Source of the DNA: Polynucleobacter sp. UK-Mo-2m-Kol15
GTDB taxonomy: Bacteria > Pseudomonadota > Gammaproteobacteria > Burkholderiales > Burkholderiaceae
Assembly (NCBI RefSeq): GCF_018881505.1
Contig: NZ_JACVQC010000001.1
Location: 1,533,927-1,597,926, forward strand
Reading direction: 5' to 3'
DNA length: 64,000 nt
The notes under the pieces are model-generated. The model was not told where the DNA came from and did no database searches. It saw nothing but the letters and a program-made list of their open reading frames with translations. A program made the position numbers and the translations under genes. Within the stretch, counting starts at the first letter, position 1; each line of letters opens with the position of its first letter. Of the stretch, positions 47,341-57,717 are shown one piece after another.

Positions 47341-48000
47341 CTAGCTAATTGCTCGACGAATTTCATCCACCTTGGGTTTGAATCCAGCAACAGATTCAGT
47401 ATCGTAATCTGTCGTATTTTCAATTGTTTCAATGACCGCTTCCTGCATCCGAATATTATCCTTGGGGCAAATAGGCGCACCATAGGTGGCCCACTTCTTG
47501 AGGAGTGTCACCTCATATCCGCATTGGCCGCATTTGGCCTTATTGCGACTTACATTACTTGGTCTTGGTGGAGGGAACACAATTGCTTGATGAGGGTATG
47601 GACCAAGCTCCTGACTAATCATCATCAAACGCACCATCAACTCTTCAGTAGCGTGAGCCATTCTGGCAGGACCCTCTAGACCAACGGTCTGGGCAATACC
47701 CTTAAAGTCTTCGCCGTGTCCACTGAAGCAATCGTCTACTGCGTGACATAGCTCGTGCACTAAAGTATCTAACAACTGCACTGGATCATCCAACTTCGGC
47801 GAAATGAAGATCTCATTGACGCCACCACCAGAACGCTCTCGCGGCCAGCATTGCCCCAGGGTTGTCCTTGGGCTGCTTGAGGCTGGAAAGCCGCAAGATA
47901 CCCTTACTGGCGGGATTGCATATCCTGCTTTTGAAAATACTGGCTCTAAGTGTCTTACGGCATCTTCTAGCCAAGATTCTCTTACGGAATGTTGCTTCAT
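47341..48000 (-). CDS. SprT-like zinc metalloprotease domain protein
   Basis: 219 aa. The zinc-binding HELCH motif is at residues 82-86 with a third ligand His95 (CFSGHGEDF), typical of the SprT/Spartan fold. A C-terminal zinc ribbon KCGQCGYEV and PICPKDN follows. The protein could be a DNA-protein crosslink protease or a structural zinc protein. Start ATG 48000. Downstream of the Bug-type receptor (37 bp), same strand. Confidence 0.85.
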   Translation of the reverse strand: MKQHSVRESWLEDAVRHLEPVFSKAGYAIPPVRVSCGFPASSSPRTTLGQCWPRERSGGGVNEIFISPKLDDPVQLLDTLVHELCHAVDDCFSGHGEDFKGIAQTVGLEGPARMAHATEELMVRLMMISQELGPYPHQAIVFPPPRPSNVSRNKAKCGQCGYEVTLLKKWATYGAPICPKDNIRMQEAVIETIENTTDYDTESVAGFKPKVDEIRRAIS

Positions 48001-48037
48001 CTACGTTTTAATCACTCATTCAGGGGGTGTTCGGAAT

Positions 48038-49015
48038 TTAATCTAACTTGATATTGGCGGATTTGATCGCTTTATCCCAGTAAGGCAATTCTTTTTTGAG
48101 TAATGCGTCCATCTGTGTAGGTGTTAGGTAGCGTAACTCAACACCAGCAGTATCAGCACGCTCTTTCACCTCAGGCAAAGCAAGACTCTTCTTAACAGAG
48201 TCAGTTAACTTAGCAACTACTGGCGCTGGCGTGCCTGCAGGGGCATATAAGGCAACCCAAGACTCCAACTGGAAGGAAGGTAAACCCGCCTCTGCAGTGG
48301 TTGGTACATTAGGCATTCCAGGATGACGATTACTTCCAGTAACAGCCAGGCCCTTGAGTTTGCCGCTTTGAACATGCTGCATTACTGAGGGTGGCGTCGT
48401 AATAAATACCTGTACCTGACCAGCCAGCACATCCTGGATAGCAGGCCCTGAACCTTTATAAGGAACATGAACAATATCCACACCAGTATTTTGCTTAAAG
48501 ATTTCAGTTCCAATGTGTGATATCGAGCCATTGCCTTGGGAGGCATAGTTCAACTTTCCAGGATTGGCTTTGGCATAAGCAATAAATTCTTTTAAGTTAT
48601 TCACGGGCGCTGATGGATGCACTGCAATCACATTGGTAGAAACGGTAAGGAGACCAATCGGCGAAAAATCTTTAATAGGATCCCATGGCAACTTATCCAT
48701 TAAGGAGGGATTACCGACGTGATACCCCGAATAAGAAATGAGCAAGGTATAACCATCTGGCTTTGCCTTGGCAACATATTGATAGGCAGTGTTTCCGCTG
48801 GCACCAGGTTTGTTGTCAACAATCACGGGCTGACCAATTACTCGAGCTAGGGGCTCACTGAGTAAACGTGCGGATGTGTCAACCAGACCTCCGGGTGGAT
48901 TAGGAACAATTAAAGTAATGGGTTTATCTGGAAAAGACTGGGCATGACTAACGCTAGACCCAAAAATAATAGTAATGACAGCCAAAGAATGGCAAATAAG
49001 TTTGATTGATTTCAT
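48038..49015 (-). CDS. Bug family (TctC-like) tripartite tricarboxylate transporter substrate-binding protein
   Basis: 325 aa periplasmic binding protein with a signal peptide (hydrophobic residues about 6-22, cut near SHA26). Family hallmarks: FPDKPITLIVPNPPGGLVD, VDNKPGASGNTAYQYVA, VHVPYKGSGPAIQDVLAGQV and the C-terminal LLKKELPYW. I chose ATG 49015, preceded by GGAGATCAA; a TTG four codons earlier is open. Bug proteins bind carboxylates and occur in many orphan copies in Burkholderiales; no TctA/TctB membrane gene is adjacent. The neighbouring tartrate/malate dehydrogenase suggests a dicarboxylate ligand, which is inference. Confidence 0.9.
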   Translation of the reverse strand: MKSIKLICHSLAVITIIFGSSVSHAQSFPDKPITLIVPNPPGGLVDTSARLLSEPLARVIGQPVIVDNKPGASGNTAYQYVAKAKPDGYTLLISYSGYHVGNPSLMDKLPWDPIKDFSPIGLLTVSTNVIAVHPSAPVNNLKEFIAYAKANPGKLNYASQGNGSISHIGTEIFKQNTGVDIVHVPYKGSGPAIQDVLAGQVQVFITTPPSVMQHVQSGKLKGLAVTGSNRHPGMPNVPTTAEAGLPSFQLESWVALYAPAGTPAPVVAKLTDSVKKSLALPEVKERADTAGVELRYLTPTQMDALLKKELPYWDKAIKSANIKLD

Positions 49016-49058
49016 CTTGATCTCCAATAACTCAATTTTATATGTTGCTCGATAAACC

Positions 49059-50180
49059 TTAGCGTTGCCCTACTTTGACATCACCAAATATCGCTTGGGC
49101 ATCACGCGGTAAACAGCGCCAATAACGCTCATTTGAGGACACTGTGCCACCTAAAGCCTTGGCTGCCTCCCAAGCCCATCTTGGCTTGTATAAAAATGCG
49201 CGAGCCAGCGCAATTAAATCTGCATCCCCATCCTGCAAAATCTCTTCAGCCTGGTGGGGATCTGTAATTAAACCAACTGTCATGGTAGGTAAGCCTGATC
49301 GGTCTTTTACGATCTTGGCAAATGGCACCTGATACTTTGGTCCTATGGCAATCTTCTGTAATGGTGAAATACCACCTGATGAGATATGAACAAAATCACA
49401 TCCCAGGGGTTTCAGACGAGATGCAAAGTCAGCAGCCTCTTCAGGAGTCCAGCCACCCTCAATCCAATCGCTTGCAGAGATCCGAATACCCAATACTCCC
49501 TGATATGCCTTGCGGACTGCGGCAAATAATTCCAAGGGGAAGCGGATACGATTTTCATATGAGCCGCCATATTGATCGGTGCGTTTGTTAGCAATCGGTG
49601 ATAAGAATTGATGCAAAAGATATCCATGAGCTCCGTGCAATTCAATGCCATCTAGGCCAATCCGCTCAGAGCGCTGTGCTGCAATAACAAATGCTTCAAT
49701 CAGTTCAGTCAACTCGGTTTTGGAAAGCTCATGAGGCAAACGCTCATCCTTTAACTGCGGAATAGGTGAGGGAGCAAGAGTATCCCAACCACCCTGCTCT
49801 TTTGAAAGCAGTTGACCACCTTCCCAAGGAGTTGCACTAGATGCCTTTCGGCCCGCATGTGCCAGCTGGATAAAAATAGGTGTTGGCGGCGCTAGCTTGC
49901 GAGCTCTGTCAAGCTTGTCCTTGAGAGCAGCTTCGGTACGGTCATCCCATAAACCTAAACAAGCTGGCGTAATGCGCCCCTCAGGCGTCACGCCAGTAGC
50001 CTCAATAATGAATAGGCCTGCCCCACTGTTAAGCAGATTGCCCCAGTGCATTAAATGCCAGTCCTGAGCCTCTCCATTGACGGCAGAATACTGACACATT
50101 GGAGCCACGATGATGCGATTGGGGAGGATTAAATCCCCCTTAGGCGAGGTTAATGTAAAGCTCGAAAATAGAAGACTCAT
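49059..50180 (-). CDS. NADH:flavin oxidoreductase, YqjM-like old yellow enzyme
   Basis: 373 aa FMN-binding TIM barrel of the thermophilic-like/YqjM class of ene-reductases. Signatures: PNRIIVAPMCQYSAVNGEAQDWHLMHWG, FIQLAHAGRKAS, DGIELHGAHGYLLHQFLSP, the RTDQYGGSYENR active-site loop, and GLITDPHQAEEIL. It reduces activated C=C bonds using NAD(P)H; the physiological substrate is unknown. It is 43 bp upstream of the Bug-receptor gene and divergent from mmsA. Confidence 0.9.
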   Translation of the reverse strand: MSLLFSSFTLTSPKGDLILPNRIIVAPMCQYSAVNGEAQDWHLMHWGNLLNSGAGLFIIEATGVTPEGRITPACLGLWDDRTEAALKDKLDRARKLAPPTPIFIQLAHAGRKASSATPWEGGQLLSKEQGGWDTLAPSPIPQLKDERLPHELSKTELTELIEAFVIAAQRSERIGLDGIELHGAHGYLLHQFLSPIANKRTDQYGGSYENRIRFPLELFAAVRKAYQGVLGIRISASDWIEGGWTPEEAADFASRLKPLGCDFVHISSGGISPLQKIAIGPKYQVPFAKIVKDRSGLPTMTVGLITDPHQAEEILQDGDADLIALARAFLYKPRWAWEAAKALGGTVSSNERYWRCLPRDAQAIFGDVKVGQR

Positions 50181-50330
50181 ATGTATACCCAGGACCTCAA
50201 AATACCTAAAAGTAGTGAAAGCGATAAAATAGACTGTGTAGGATAAACGAGAGCATAAACTTGTGCTATTTCCTGGGAATACCAGTTTGTTAAACCTAAT
50301 ATTTGCAAATAATAATTAAAGTAAAATACG

Positions 50331-51851
50331 ATGAGCGCACTACAAGCCTTTGAATCAAAAGAAGATATTGGCCACTTTGTTGGCGGGCAAGTCCTTAACC
50401 CCAAAAACGGTCGATTTGCCGATGTCTTTAATCCATCCACAGGTGTTGTCGCAAGACGTGTAGCCTTAGCTAGTCGCAAAGAGGTTGATGAGGCTGTAGC
50501 AAATGCTCAAGTCGCATTTCAGACCTGGAGTCAGACCTCGCCATTGCGCCGCGCGCGCATCATGTTCAAATATCTTGAACTACTCAATGCCAACCGCGAT
50601 GCATTAGCCGCCATCATTACTGCCGAGCACGGCAAAGTATTTACAGATGCCCAAGGTGAAGTCACTCGAGGAATTGAGATCGTGGAATTTGCTACCGGCA
50701 TTCCAGAGCTCCTCAAGGGCGATTACACCGAGCAAGTATCTACCGATATTGATAACTGGGTTATGCGCCAGCCATTGGGCGTGGTTGCTGGTATCACACC
50801 ATTTAACTTCCCCGTTATGGTTCCAATGTGGATGTTCCCAGTAGCTATTGCCTGTGGCAACACCTTCGTTCTGAAACCTAGCCCAACAGATCCATCAGCC
50901 TCCTTATTAATGGCTAAGCTCTTAAAAGAAGCTGGTTTGCCTGATGGCGTATTCAACGTAGTTCAAGGCGACAAAGAAGCTGTGGATGCCTTAATTGAGA
51001 ATCCAGATGTCAAAGCTGTTAGTTTTGTAGGATCAACTCCGATTGCTAATTACATTTATGAGCGTTGTGCACACTTTGGCAAGCGCTCCCAAGCTTTAGG
51101 CGGCGCTAAGAACCATATGGTAGTCATGCCAGATGCAGATATCGATAAAACGATTGATGCTTTGATTGGTGCGGCTTATGGCTCCGCCGGTGAGCGTTGC
51201 ATGGCAATCTCGGTAGCCGTTTTGGTTGGCGATGTTGCAGACAGAATCATGCCAAAACTGATTGAGCGCACCAAGGCCCTGAAAGTAAAGAATGGTATGG
51301 AGCTTGACGCTGAAATGGGTCCAATCGTTACGAAGGCTGCTTTAGAGCGTATTACTGGCTACATCGAGAGTGGTATTGCGTCAGGTGCTAAGTTATTGGT
51401 GGATGGTCGCGGCTTAAAGGTTCCAGGTCATGACAATGGATTCTTTATTGGCGGCTCCCTCTTTGATAACGTCACCCCAGACATGAAGATTTATTTAGAA
51501 GAAATCTTTGGGCCCGTTTTGTCTTGCTTGCGTGTAGCAAACTTCACAGAGGCACTTAACCTAGTGAACTCCTGTGAATTCGGCAACGGTGTAGCTTGCT
51601 TTACGAGTGATGGCAATATTGCCCGTGAGTTTGCACGTCGCGTTCAGGTGGGCATGGTGGGTATCAATGTACCCATTCCAGTTCCAATGGCATGGCATGG
51701 TTTCGGTGGCTGGAAGAAGTCTCTCTTTGGTGATATGCATGCCTACGGCAAAGAAGGGGTTCGCTTTTATACCAAGCAAAAAAGTGTGATGCAGCGCTGG
51801 CCAGAGAGCATCGATAAGGGCGCAGAGTTTGTAATGCCAACGTCGAAGTAA
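50331..51851 (+). CDS. mmsA: CoA-acylating methylmalonate-semialdehyde dehydrogenase
   Basis: 506 aa aldehyde dehydrogenase of the MmsA class, converting methylmalonate semialdehyde to propionyl-CoA in valine and inositol catabolism. [34 protein letters not shown], and the catalytic Cys near residue 290 in [12 protein letters not shown], plus [20 protein letters not shown] [19 protein letters not shown] near the C-terminus. Its product, propionyl-CoA, connects to the propionate ligase elsewhere in the window. It starts at ATG 50331 and is followed by an intrinsic terminator. Divergent from the ene-reductase with a 150-bp promoter region. Confidence 0.93.
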   Translation: MSALQAFESKEDIGHFVGGQVLNPKNGRFADVFNPSTGVVARRVALASRKEVDEAVANAQVAFQTWSQTSPLRRARIMFKYLELLNANRDALAAIITAEHGKVFTDAQGEVTRGIEIVEFATGIPELLKGDYTEQVSTDIDNWVMRQPLGVVAGITPFNFPVMVPMWMFPVAIACGNTFVLKPSPTDPSASLLMAKLLKEAGLPDGVFNVVQGDKEAVDALIENPDVKAVSFVGSTPIANYIYERCAHFGKRSQALGGAKNHMVVMPDADIDKTIDALIGAAYGSAGERCMAISVAVLVGDVADRIMPKLIERTKALKVKNGMELDAEMGPIVTKAALERITGYIESGIASGAKLLVDGRGLKVPGHDNGFFIGGSLFDNVTPDMKIYLEEIFGPVLSCLRVANFTEALNLVNSCEFGNGVACFTSDGNIAREFARRVQVGMVGINVPIPVPMAWHGFGGWKKSLFGDMHAYGKEGVRFYTKQKSVMQRWPESIDKGAEFVMPTSK

Positions 51852-51885
51852 TTAATGATTCGCGGTTTGTAAAAAATCCGTAAAC

Positions 51886-51916
51886 AAAAATGGCGTCTCA
51901 GGGGGCGCTATTTTTT
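51886..51916 (+). terminator. Intrinsic terminator after mmsA, shared with the convergent ABC operon
   Basis: Stem AAAAATGGCG / CGCTATTTTT with one G-T wobble and a 10-nt loop, followed by T; A-rich on the other side. It sits between the convergent mmsA and ABC permease genes. Confidence 0.85.
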
Positions 51917-51943
51917 ATCGTTACTTTCCGCCTAATCACAACA

Positions 51944-52609
51944 TCAAGCCGGAATAAAGTAACGCCTCTCAATGGCGCGGGCGAACAACACAATGATTGA
52001 TACCAGGGCTAGATAGACCAAGGCCGCAAAAAAATAGGCTTTAAAGAATTGGAAATTGCTTGCAGCCAATCCTTGCACTCGAGCAAAGAATTCGGTGTAC
52101 TGAATTAAAAAGGCAACTGAACTATCTTTGAGATTGGCAATAACTTGATTAGTTAACGCTGGTATGGAAAGGCGGATGACTTGTGGCAATGTAATTAGCT
52201 GAAAAATTTGCAAAGGATTAAATCCCTGCGCACTCGCAGCTTCAATCTGACTCTTATCTAAACCATTAAATGCAGTCTTTAAATAAGCTGCGTTGTATGC
52301 CGCTACATTGAATGTGAAACCAATAAAAGCAACTGTGAATGGGGAGAGTCGAACCCCCCACTGAGGAAGGCCGTAGTACATCAAAAACAGCAAAACAATT
52401 AAAGGCATCCCAATAAAGAAGGAGATATAGGAGTTGATTACACTACAGACATACTTATTTTTGCTGAGCGTGAGATAAAAAACGACAATACCCAAAAGTA
52501 ATCCTGAAATGCTAATCAAACCTGCCAGCTGCAAGGTCTTCACTAGCCCTGTCAAAATCAAGGGCATCTGCTCCGTGAGATCACGAACAAAGGATGGCCA
52601 TCCACCCAT
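51944..52609 (-). CDS. Polar amino-acid ABC transporter permease (second)
   Basis: 221 aa inner-membrane permease of the His/Glu/Gln family (HisM-type), with about five helices. The EAA loop reads QIEAASAQGFNPLQIFQLITLPQ; VIANLKDSSVAFLIQYTEFF follows. It is last in the four-gene operon, overlapping the ATPase stop by one base (TAATG), and pairs with the permease at 53375. Terminates at the shared terminator. Confidence 0.92.
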   Translation of the reverse strand: MGGWPSFVRDLTEQMPLILTGLVKTLQLAGLISISGLLLGIVVFYLTLSKNKYVCSVINSYISFFIGMPLIVLLFLMYYGLPQWGVRLSPFTVAFIGFTFNVAAYNAAYLKTAFNGLDKSQIEAASAQGFNPLQIFQLITLPQVIRLSIPALTNQVIANLKDSSVAFLIQYTEFFARVQGLAASNFQFFKAYFFAALVYLALVSIIVLFARAIERRYFIPA

Positions 52610-53340
52610 TAGCGGCTTTCCTCTGCGCCAAAGAAAGCTTTAATTTCTGGATCTGAATGCTGACTCAAGGCGTCAATCCGGTCATCAGCACGGATCACAC
52701 CACGATCCAAGAACATCACCGTGTCGGCAATATGGCGAGCTAAGTTGAGATCATGTGTAACGCAAATCATAGTGATGCCCTCCTTGTGCAGGCGATTAAT
52801 CAGGTCGCCCACATCCCTAGACATAATAGGATCAAGGGCTGAAGTAGGCTCATCAAGAACCAGTACCGCTGGATCCATGGCAAGCGCACGCGCAATCGCC
52901 ACCCGCTGCTTTTGCCCCCCAGAAAGCTGTGAAGGATACTTATCTTGATGCGATGTCATTTCAAAACGAGACAGCTCGAACAAGGCCCTTTCTTTCGCCT
53001 CGGCTTTACCCATCTTATGTAGCTTACGCAAGCCCAATGAGACGTTATCTAGTACTGTGAGGTGGCTATATAAAGCGAATTGCTGAAATACAAAACCAAT
53101 TTGCTTGCGCAACTCCAGCACATCAACATCCGGGCCAAGCACTTCCCTGCCTCTGAAAACAATCGATCCTGAAGTGGGCTCAACCAAGCGATTCAGACAG
53201 CGCAATAAAGTCGATTTACCAGAGCCAGAGGCACCCATTAAAACTCGTACATTACCCTCGTTCAAATCGAGATTAATATTCGACAAGACAGTTTGCCCAT
53301 CAAACTCTTTGACCAGATCCCTTACTTGAATTAATGCCAC
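52609..53340 (-). CDS. Polar amino-acid ABC transporter ATP-binding protein
   Basis: 243 aa ATPase (GlnQ/HisP class). Walker A MGASGSGKSTLLR, Q-loop VFQQFALYSHLTV, signature LSGGQKQRVAIARAL, Walker [14 protein letters not shown] and the switch His in CVTHDLNLARHIAD. Located between the two permease genes of the operon. Confidence 0.95.
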   Translation of the reverse strand: MALIQVRDLVKEFDGQTVLSNINLDLNEGNVRVLMGASGSGKSTLLRCLNRLVEPTSGSIVFRGREVLGPDVDVLELRKQIGFVFQQFALYSHLTVLDNVSLGLRKLHKMGKAEAKERALFELSRFEMTSHQDKYPSQLSGGQKQRVAIARALAMDPAVLVLDEPTSALDPIMSRDVGDLINRLHKEGITMICVTHDLNLARHIADTVMFLDRGVIRADDRIDALSQHSDPEIKAFFGAEESR

Positions 53341-53374
53341 AGAATTACCTCTTTGAATATTGTCATATTGATAC

Positions 53375-54028
53375 TCATGCTGGACTCATTCCAGGGATTT
53401 GAAAACGCTTACTTAGTAATTGAACCCCGACCAAGCAAATTCGGTAAATCACAAAATAGAGGATACCCACCGCTAGATAAACCTCTATCCCGCGTAGCGT
53501 TGTTGAAGTCAAGGTCATGGCCTGTTTTGTAATCTCGGGAATTCCAACGGTATAGGCAAATGGCGAGTACTTTAAAACTGAGGTGAATTCATTTACCATG
53601 CCCGGAATCGAAAAGCGCAACATTTGCGGCCACTCAATATATCGCAGCACCTGAATTCGGGTCATACCCATCGCTTGGGCAGCAATGATCTCAGCAGGAT
53701 CTACAGAATTAAACGCACCCCGAAATACCTCTGCTAAATAGGCAGACGCTACTAGACCTAAGCTGAGCGCCATCGCCATTAGTGGAGGAACCTTAAAACC
53801 AATACCCGGCAATCCAAAGTACACCATGAAGAGCAGAACTAAGACTGGCACGCCCCTAAATACATAGGTGTAACAATCAATCAATGGAATCAACCAGGGA
53901 CTATCGAGGCGACGTAGACTTGCCATTAGCAAACCAACTACCAAGCCCGTCAGCGAGCAAACCAGCGTCACTACAACCGTATAAAAAATGCCCTGAGCTA
54001 ACTGGGCAAGAATATCCAGAAAAGTCAC
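53375..54028 (-). CDS. Polar amino-acid ABC transporter permease (first)
   Basis: 217 aa permease of the same family, about five helices, with VASAYLAEVFRGAFNSVDPAE followed by the EAA loop AQAMGMTRIQVLRYIEWPQ. Its partner is the permease at 51944; two different permeases form a heterodimer. 44 bp after the solute-binding gene. Confidence 0.93.
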   Translation of the reverse strand: MTFLDILAQLAQGIFYTVVVTLVCSLTGLVVGLLMASLRRLDSPWLIPLIDCYTYVFRGVPVLVLLFMVYFGLPGIGFKVPPLMAMALSLGLVASAYLAEVFRGAFNSVDPAEIIAAQAMGMTRIQVLRYIEWPQMLRFSIPGMVNEFTSVLKYSPFAYTVGIPEITKQAMTLTSTTLRGIEVYLAVGILYFVIYRICLVGVQLLSKRFQIPGMSPA

Positions 54029-54072
54029 AGGGCAGGCTTTCGACTACTTATTAAGATCTTGATGAGGGGCGA

Positions 54073-54891
<819 letters not shown>

Positions 54892-54906
54892 TTAGGGGCG
54901 GGCTGG

Positions 54907-55434
54907 CTACTGCAAGGTATTTTTCAAGGCGGGTAACATCGGCATCGCCATGACTTCTATACCCTCATCTCGTAAAGCCTCAGCCTCATCCAGAGTAGTT
55001 TGGCCACGAATACTTCGCTCAGGAGATTCTTTGTAGTGAATTTTGCGGGCCTCTTCGGCGAAAGAGCTACCAACATCCTCAGATCGCCCCATTAGCTCAC
55101 GCATGCCTTTTAAAAAGGCCGCCTGTACTTGCGCCTCCAACTGCGAATGATCACCACCAGTCAAGGCAACAACATCACCACTTACTCCGCTACTAACGCC
55201 AGAATGATCCATTGCAGCAGGGGCGGGAACAGTCATTTCAGTTGAGGTAGAAATAGCCTTGCTAGAGCCCGATTTGGCAATATGCGGAGCCGATGGCATA
55301 CGAGCAATCTCAGTACTATCGCAAATAGGACATGCCAGCATCCCCTTACTTTGTTGAGCAAGGCAATCTTCCTCAGAGGCAAACCAACCCTCAAAGCGAT
55401 GATCCAGCGGGCAAGCGAGGTTATAAACTTTCAT
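54907..55434 (-). CDS. DUF1178 family protein
   Basis: 175 aa. N-terminal zinc-ribbon-like region: MKVYNLACPLDHRFEGWF, then ACPICDS (CxxC at about 35-38), matching DUF1178. A variable Ser/Ala-rich middle follows, then a conserved C-terminal part VQAAFLKGMRELMGRSEDVG and FAEEARKIHY, ending with the EALRDEGIEVMAMPMLP block. Function unknown. It follows the Nudix hydrolase by 60 bp, as in related betaproteobacteria near the nuo operon. Confidence 0.9.
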   Translation of the reverse strand: MKVYNLACPLDHRFEGWFASEEDCLAQQSKGMLACPICDSTEIARMPSAPHIAKSGSSKAISTSTEMTVPAPAAMDHSGVSSGVSGDVVALTGGDHSQLEAQVQAAFLKGMRELMGRSEDVGSSFAEEARKIHYKESPERSIRGQTTLDEAEALRDEGIEVMAMPMLPALKNTLQ

Positions 55435-55494
55435 ATGACTTATATAGGGGCAAAAATACCAAATTCAATGCTCTATTTTAATAGGATTATCAAA

Positions 55495-56097
55495 TTAATC
55501 AGAGATGGGCTTAGGACTCACTAAACCACGACGATAGCGGTCTAACCAGTAGGTCGCAATCGTCGTTTTCACATCCGTAATCTCACCCTGCTCTACCCAC
55601 TCCAATAATTGCTCAAGAGGTGCAGCAAAGACATCCAAAAACTCTTCATCATCTAAATGACTTTTGCCGGAGACCAAGCCTTCAGCAAGATAGATATCAA
55701 TAAATTCCGTCGAATAAGAAATCACTGGATGGATGCGGCGGATAAAGCTCCACTTGCTTGCGGAATATCCCGTCTCCTCTTCCAACTCTCGCTGCGCACA
55801 AAGCAATTGATCCTCACCCATTTCTAGCTTACCTGCAGGAATCTCAATACAGGCCTTTGCAATAGGATATCGGTATTGGCGCTCCATTAATATCCTGCCA
55901 TCATCCAAGATTGCCAAAATAGCCACTGCCCCAGGATGAGTGAGGTACTCACGTACCGCTTGCTTACCATCAGGCAGGCTCACTTGATCGCGCTTCATTT
56001 TCAAAAAGATGCCGCCGTAGATATCTTCGCCAGATAAACGCGTTTCTTTCAAATGGGCATCGCCAACAGGAAGATTTTTAAAGGATTTTTCAGTCAT
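55495..56097 (-). CDS. Nudix hydrolase, ADP-ribose pyrophosphatase-like
   Basis: 200 aa. The Nudix box G-x5-E-x7-RELEEETG is at GKLEMGEDQLLCAQRELEEETGY-type residues (split here as GKLEMGE then RELEEETGY), preceded by VAILAILDDGRILMERQYRYP, typical of ADP-ribose/NudF-like enzymes. It hydrolyses nucleoside-diphosphate compounds such as ADP-ribose. It starts at ATG 56097 between the nuo operon terminator and DUF1178. Confidence 0.9.
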   Translation of the reverse strand: MTEKSFKNLPVGDAHLKETRLSGEDIYGGIFLKMKRDQVSLPDGKQAVREYLTHPGAVAILAILDDGRILMERQYRYPIAKACIEIPAGKLEMGEDQLLCAQRELEEETGYSASKWSFIRRIHPVISYSTEFIDIYLAEGLVSGKSHLDDEEFLDVFAAPLEQLLEWVEQGEITDVKTTIATYWLDRYRRGLVSPKPISD

Positions 56098-56149
56098 TAC
56101 GCTTCTCTCGTGTATTGAACATCCATCTTACAAAACTCAGATGACAGAA

Positions 56150-56177
56150 ATGAAAAAGGCTCCCAATAGGAGCCTTT
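56150..56177 (-). terminator. Intrinsic terminator of the nuo operon
   Basis: Perfect 9-bp stem AAAGGCTCC / GGAGCCTTT with a 5-nt loop (56155-56177), followed on the minus strand by TTCATTT, 25 bp after the nuoN stop. Confidence 0.85.
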
Positions 56178-56201
56178 ATTACAAGCCATTAATGCTTTCT
56201 C

Positions 56202-57707
56202 TTATGAGCCCAATAAGGTGCGGCGCATAGCATCGAGACACAAAGCCATAAGGCCAGCCGGGAAAATGCCTAGGGCCAGAATAAATACCGCATTCAGACT
56301 CAATAATCCACGAGCGAAACTGGATCCCGAAATCTCTGCAGCATGTTCTTCTTTTGGCTCATCAAAGTACATCACCTTAACCACTCTGAGGTAGTAGAAA
56401 GCACCGATCAATGATGCGATCACGGCAATAATTGCTAGGAATGTATGCTCACCATCAACCAAGGCTTCAAGAACACCTAACTTGGCGGCAAAACCTACTG
56501 TTGGAGGGATGCCAGCCAACGAGAACATCATCACTAGGCCAATGAAAGCAAACCAAGGATGGCGCTTATTTAGGCCCTTGAGGTCATCAAGAGTCTCGCA
56601 ATCATGGCCTTTACGTGACAACATCATCAAGAAGCCAAAGCTACCTAATGTGGTTAATACGTAAGTAATGGCATAAAACATGGATGCGCTAAAAGCATGA
56701 TCATCAAATACAGATAGCATACCCAGAAGTACAAAGCCCATTTGAGCAATGGCAGAGTAAGCTAACATACGCTTCAAATTAGTTTGGGCAATAGCAGTAA
56801 CGTTACCAACTACTAATGACAAGACGGCTAGCAATACCAACATCGGTTGCCAGTCCCCTAGGAGAGGCAACAAGGTATTTACAAGTAAGCGGAATAGCAA
56901 AGCAAAGGCAGCAATCTTTGGTGCCGCGGCAATCATCAATGTCACTGCTGTTGGTGCACCTTGATACACATCAGGAACCCACATATGGAATGGCACAACA
57001 CCCAACTTGAAGGCCAAGCCAGAAACAATAAACACTAAGCCAAAAGCCATCACTAAGTGATTGATGCGTGGATCAGCTACTGTTCTGAAGATCTCAATCA
57101 AATCAAGCGAGCCAGTTACACCATACAGCATAGACATTCCGTAAAGCAAGAAGCCTGAAGCTAGGGCGCCAAGAATGAAATACTTAATACCAGCTTCAAC
57201 ACTCTTTTCGCTGTTATGACGCATTGCTACCAAAGCATACGTTGGCAAAGCCATTAACTCTAGACCCAAATACAGAGTCAACAGATTGGCGCCAGAGATC
57301 AATACGCACTGGCCCAATAAAGCCAACAAGGCTAAAACAATAAAGTCTGGGCGAAAGAGTGCACGGTCAGTCAGGTACTGCTTTGAATATACCAAGGTCA
57401 CCAAAACTGCACCGCAGGAGCACGCCTTGAGAAGATTGGAGATTGGGTCAGACTGAAATAAACCATTCATGGCAACAATGGAGACATCGCCAATCCGGGC
57501 TACGAATGCAAAAATCAAATACACCAACAAAATGATGGTGAAAAAATATACAAAACCAACACCACGCGGTGTATGGAAAATATCCTGCTCCACCCCAGGA
57601 GTTGCTGGTTGACGTTCCGGAACATAGACGCTGGCTACTAATAAAAGGCAGGCAACTACAAGTAAAACAAGTTCCGGCATTACGGCGTATAGGTCAAATG
57701 CTTGCAT
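56202..57707 (-). CDS. nuoN: NADH-quinone oxidoreductase subunit N
   Basis: 501 aa antiporter-like membrane subunit with about 14 helices. The proton-transfer Lys/Glu blocks [38 protein letters not shown] and [15 protein letters not shown] are present. It is last in the nuo operon, 10 bp after nuoM, and followed by a strong terminator. Confidence 0.97.
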   Translation of the reverse strand: MQAFDLYAVMPELVLLVVACLLLVASVYVPERQPATPGVEQDIFHTPRGVGFVYFFTIILLVYLIFAFVARIGDVSIVAMNGLFQSDPISNLLKACSCGAVLVTLVYSKQYLTDRALFRPDFIVLALLALLGQCVLISGANLLTLYLGLELMALPTYALVAMRHNSEKSVEAGIKYFILGALASGFLLYGMSMLYGVTGSLDLIEIFRTVADPRINHLVMAFGLVFIVSGLAFKLGVVPFHMWVPDVYQGAPTAVTLMIAAAPKIAAFALLFRLLVNTLLPLLGDWQPMLVLLAVLSLVVGNVTAIAQTNLKRMLAYSAIAQMGFVLLGMLSVFDDHAFSASMFYAITYVLTTLGSFGFLMMLSRKGHDCETLDDLKGLNKRHPWFAFIGLVMMFSLAGIPPTVGFAAKLGVLEALVDGEHTFLAIIAVIASLIGAFYYLRVVKVMYFDEPKEEHAAEISGSSFARGLLSLNAVFILALGIFPAGLMALCLDAMRRTLLGS

Positions 57708-57717
57708 TAGCTTTTAC

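Noticed and set aside
50177..50479. 100-aa minus-strand ORF over the mmsA start
   Set aside because: It overlaps the clearly conserved N-terminus of mmsA, has no family resemblance and no ribosome site.
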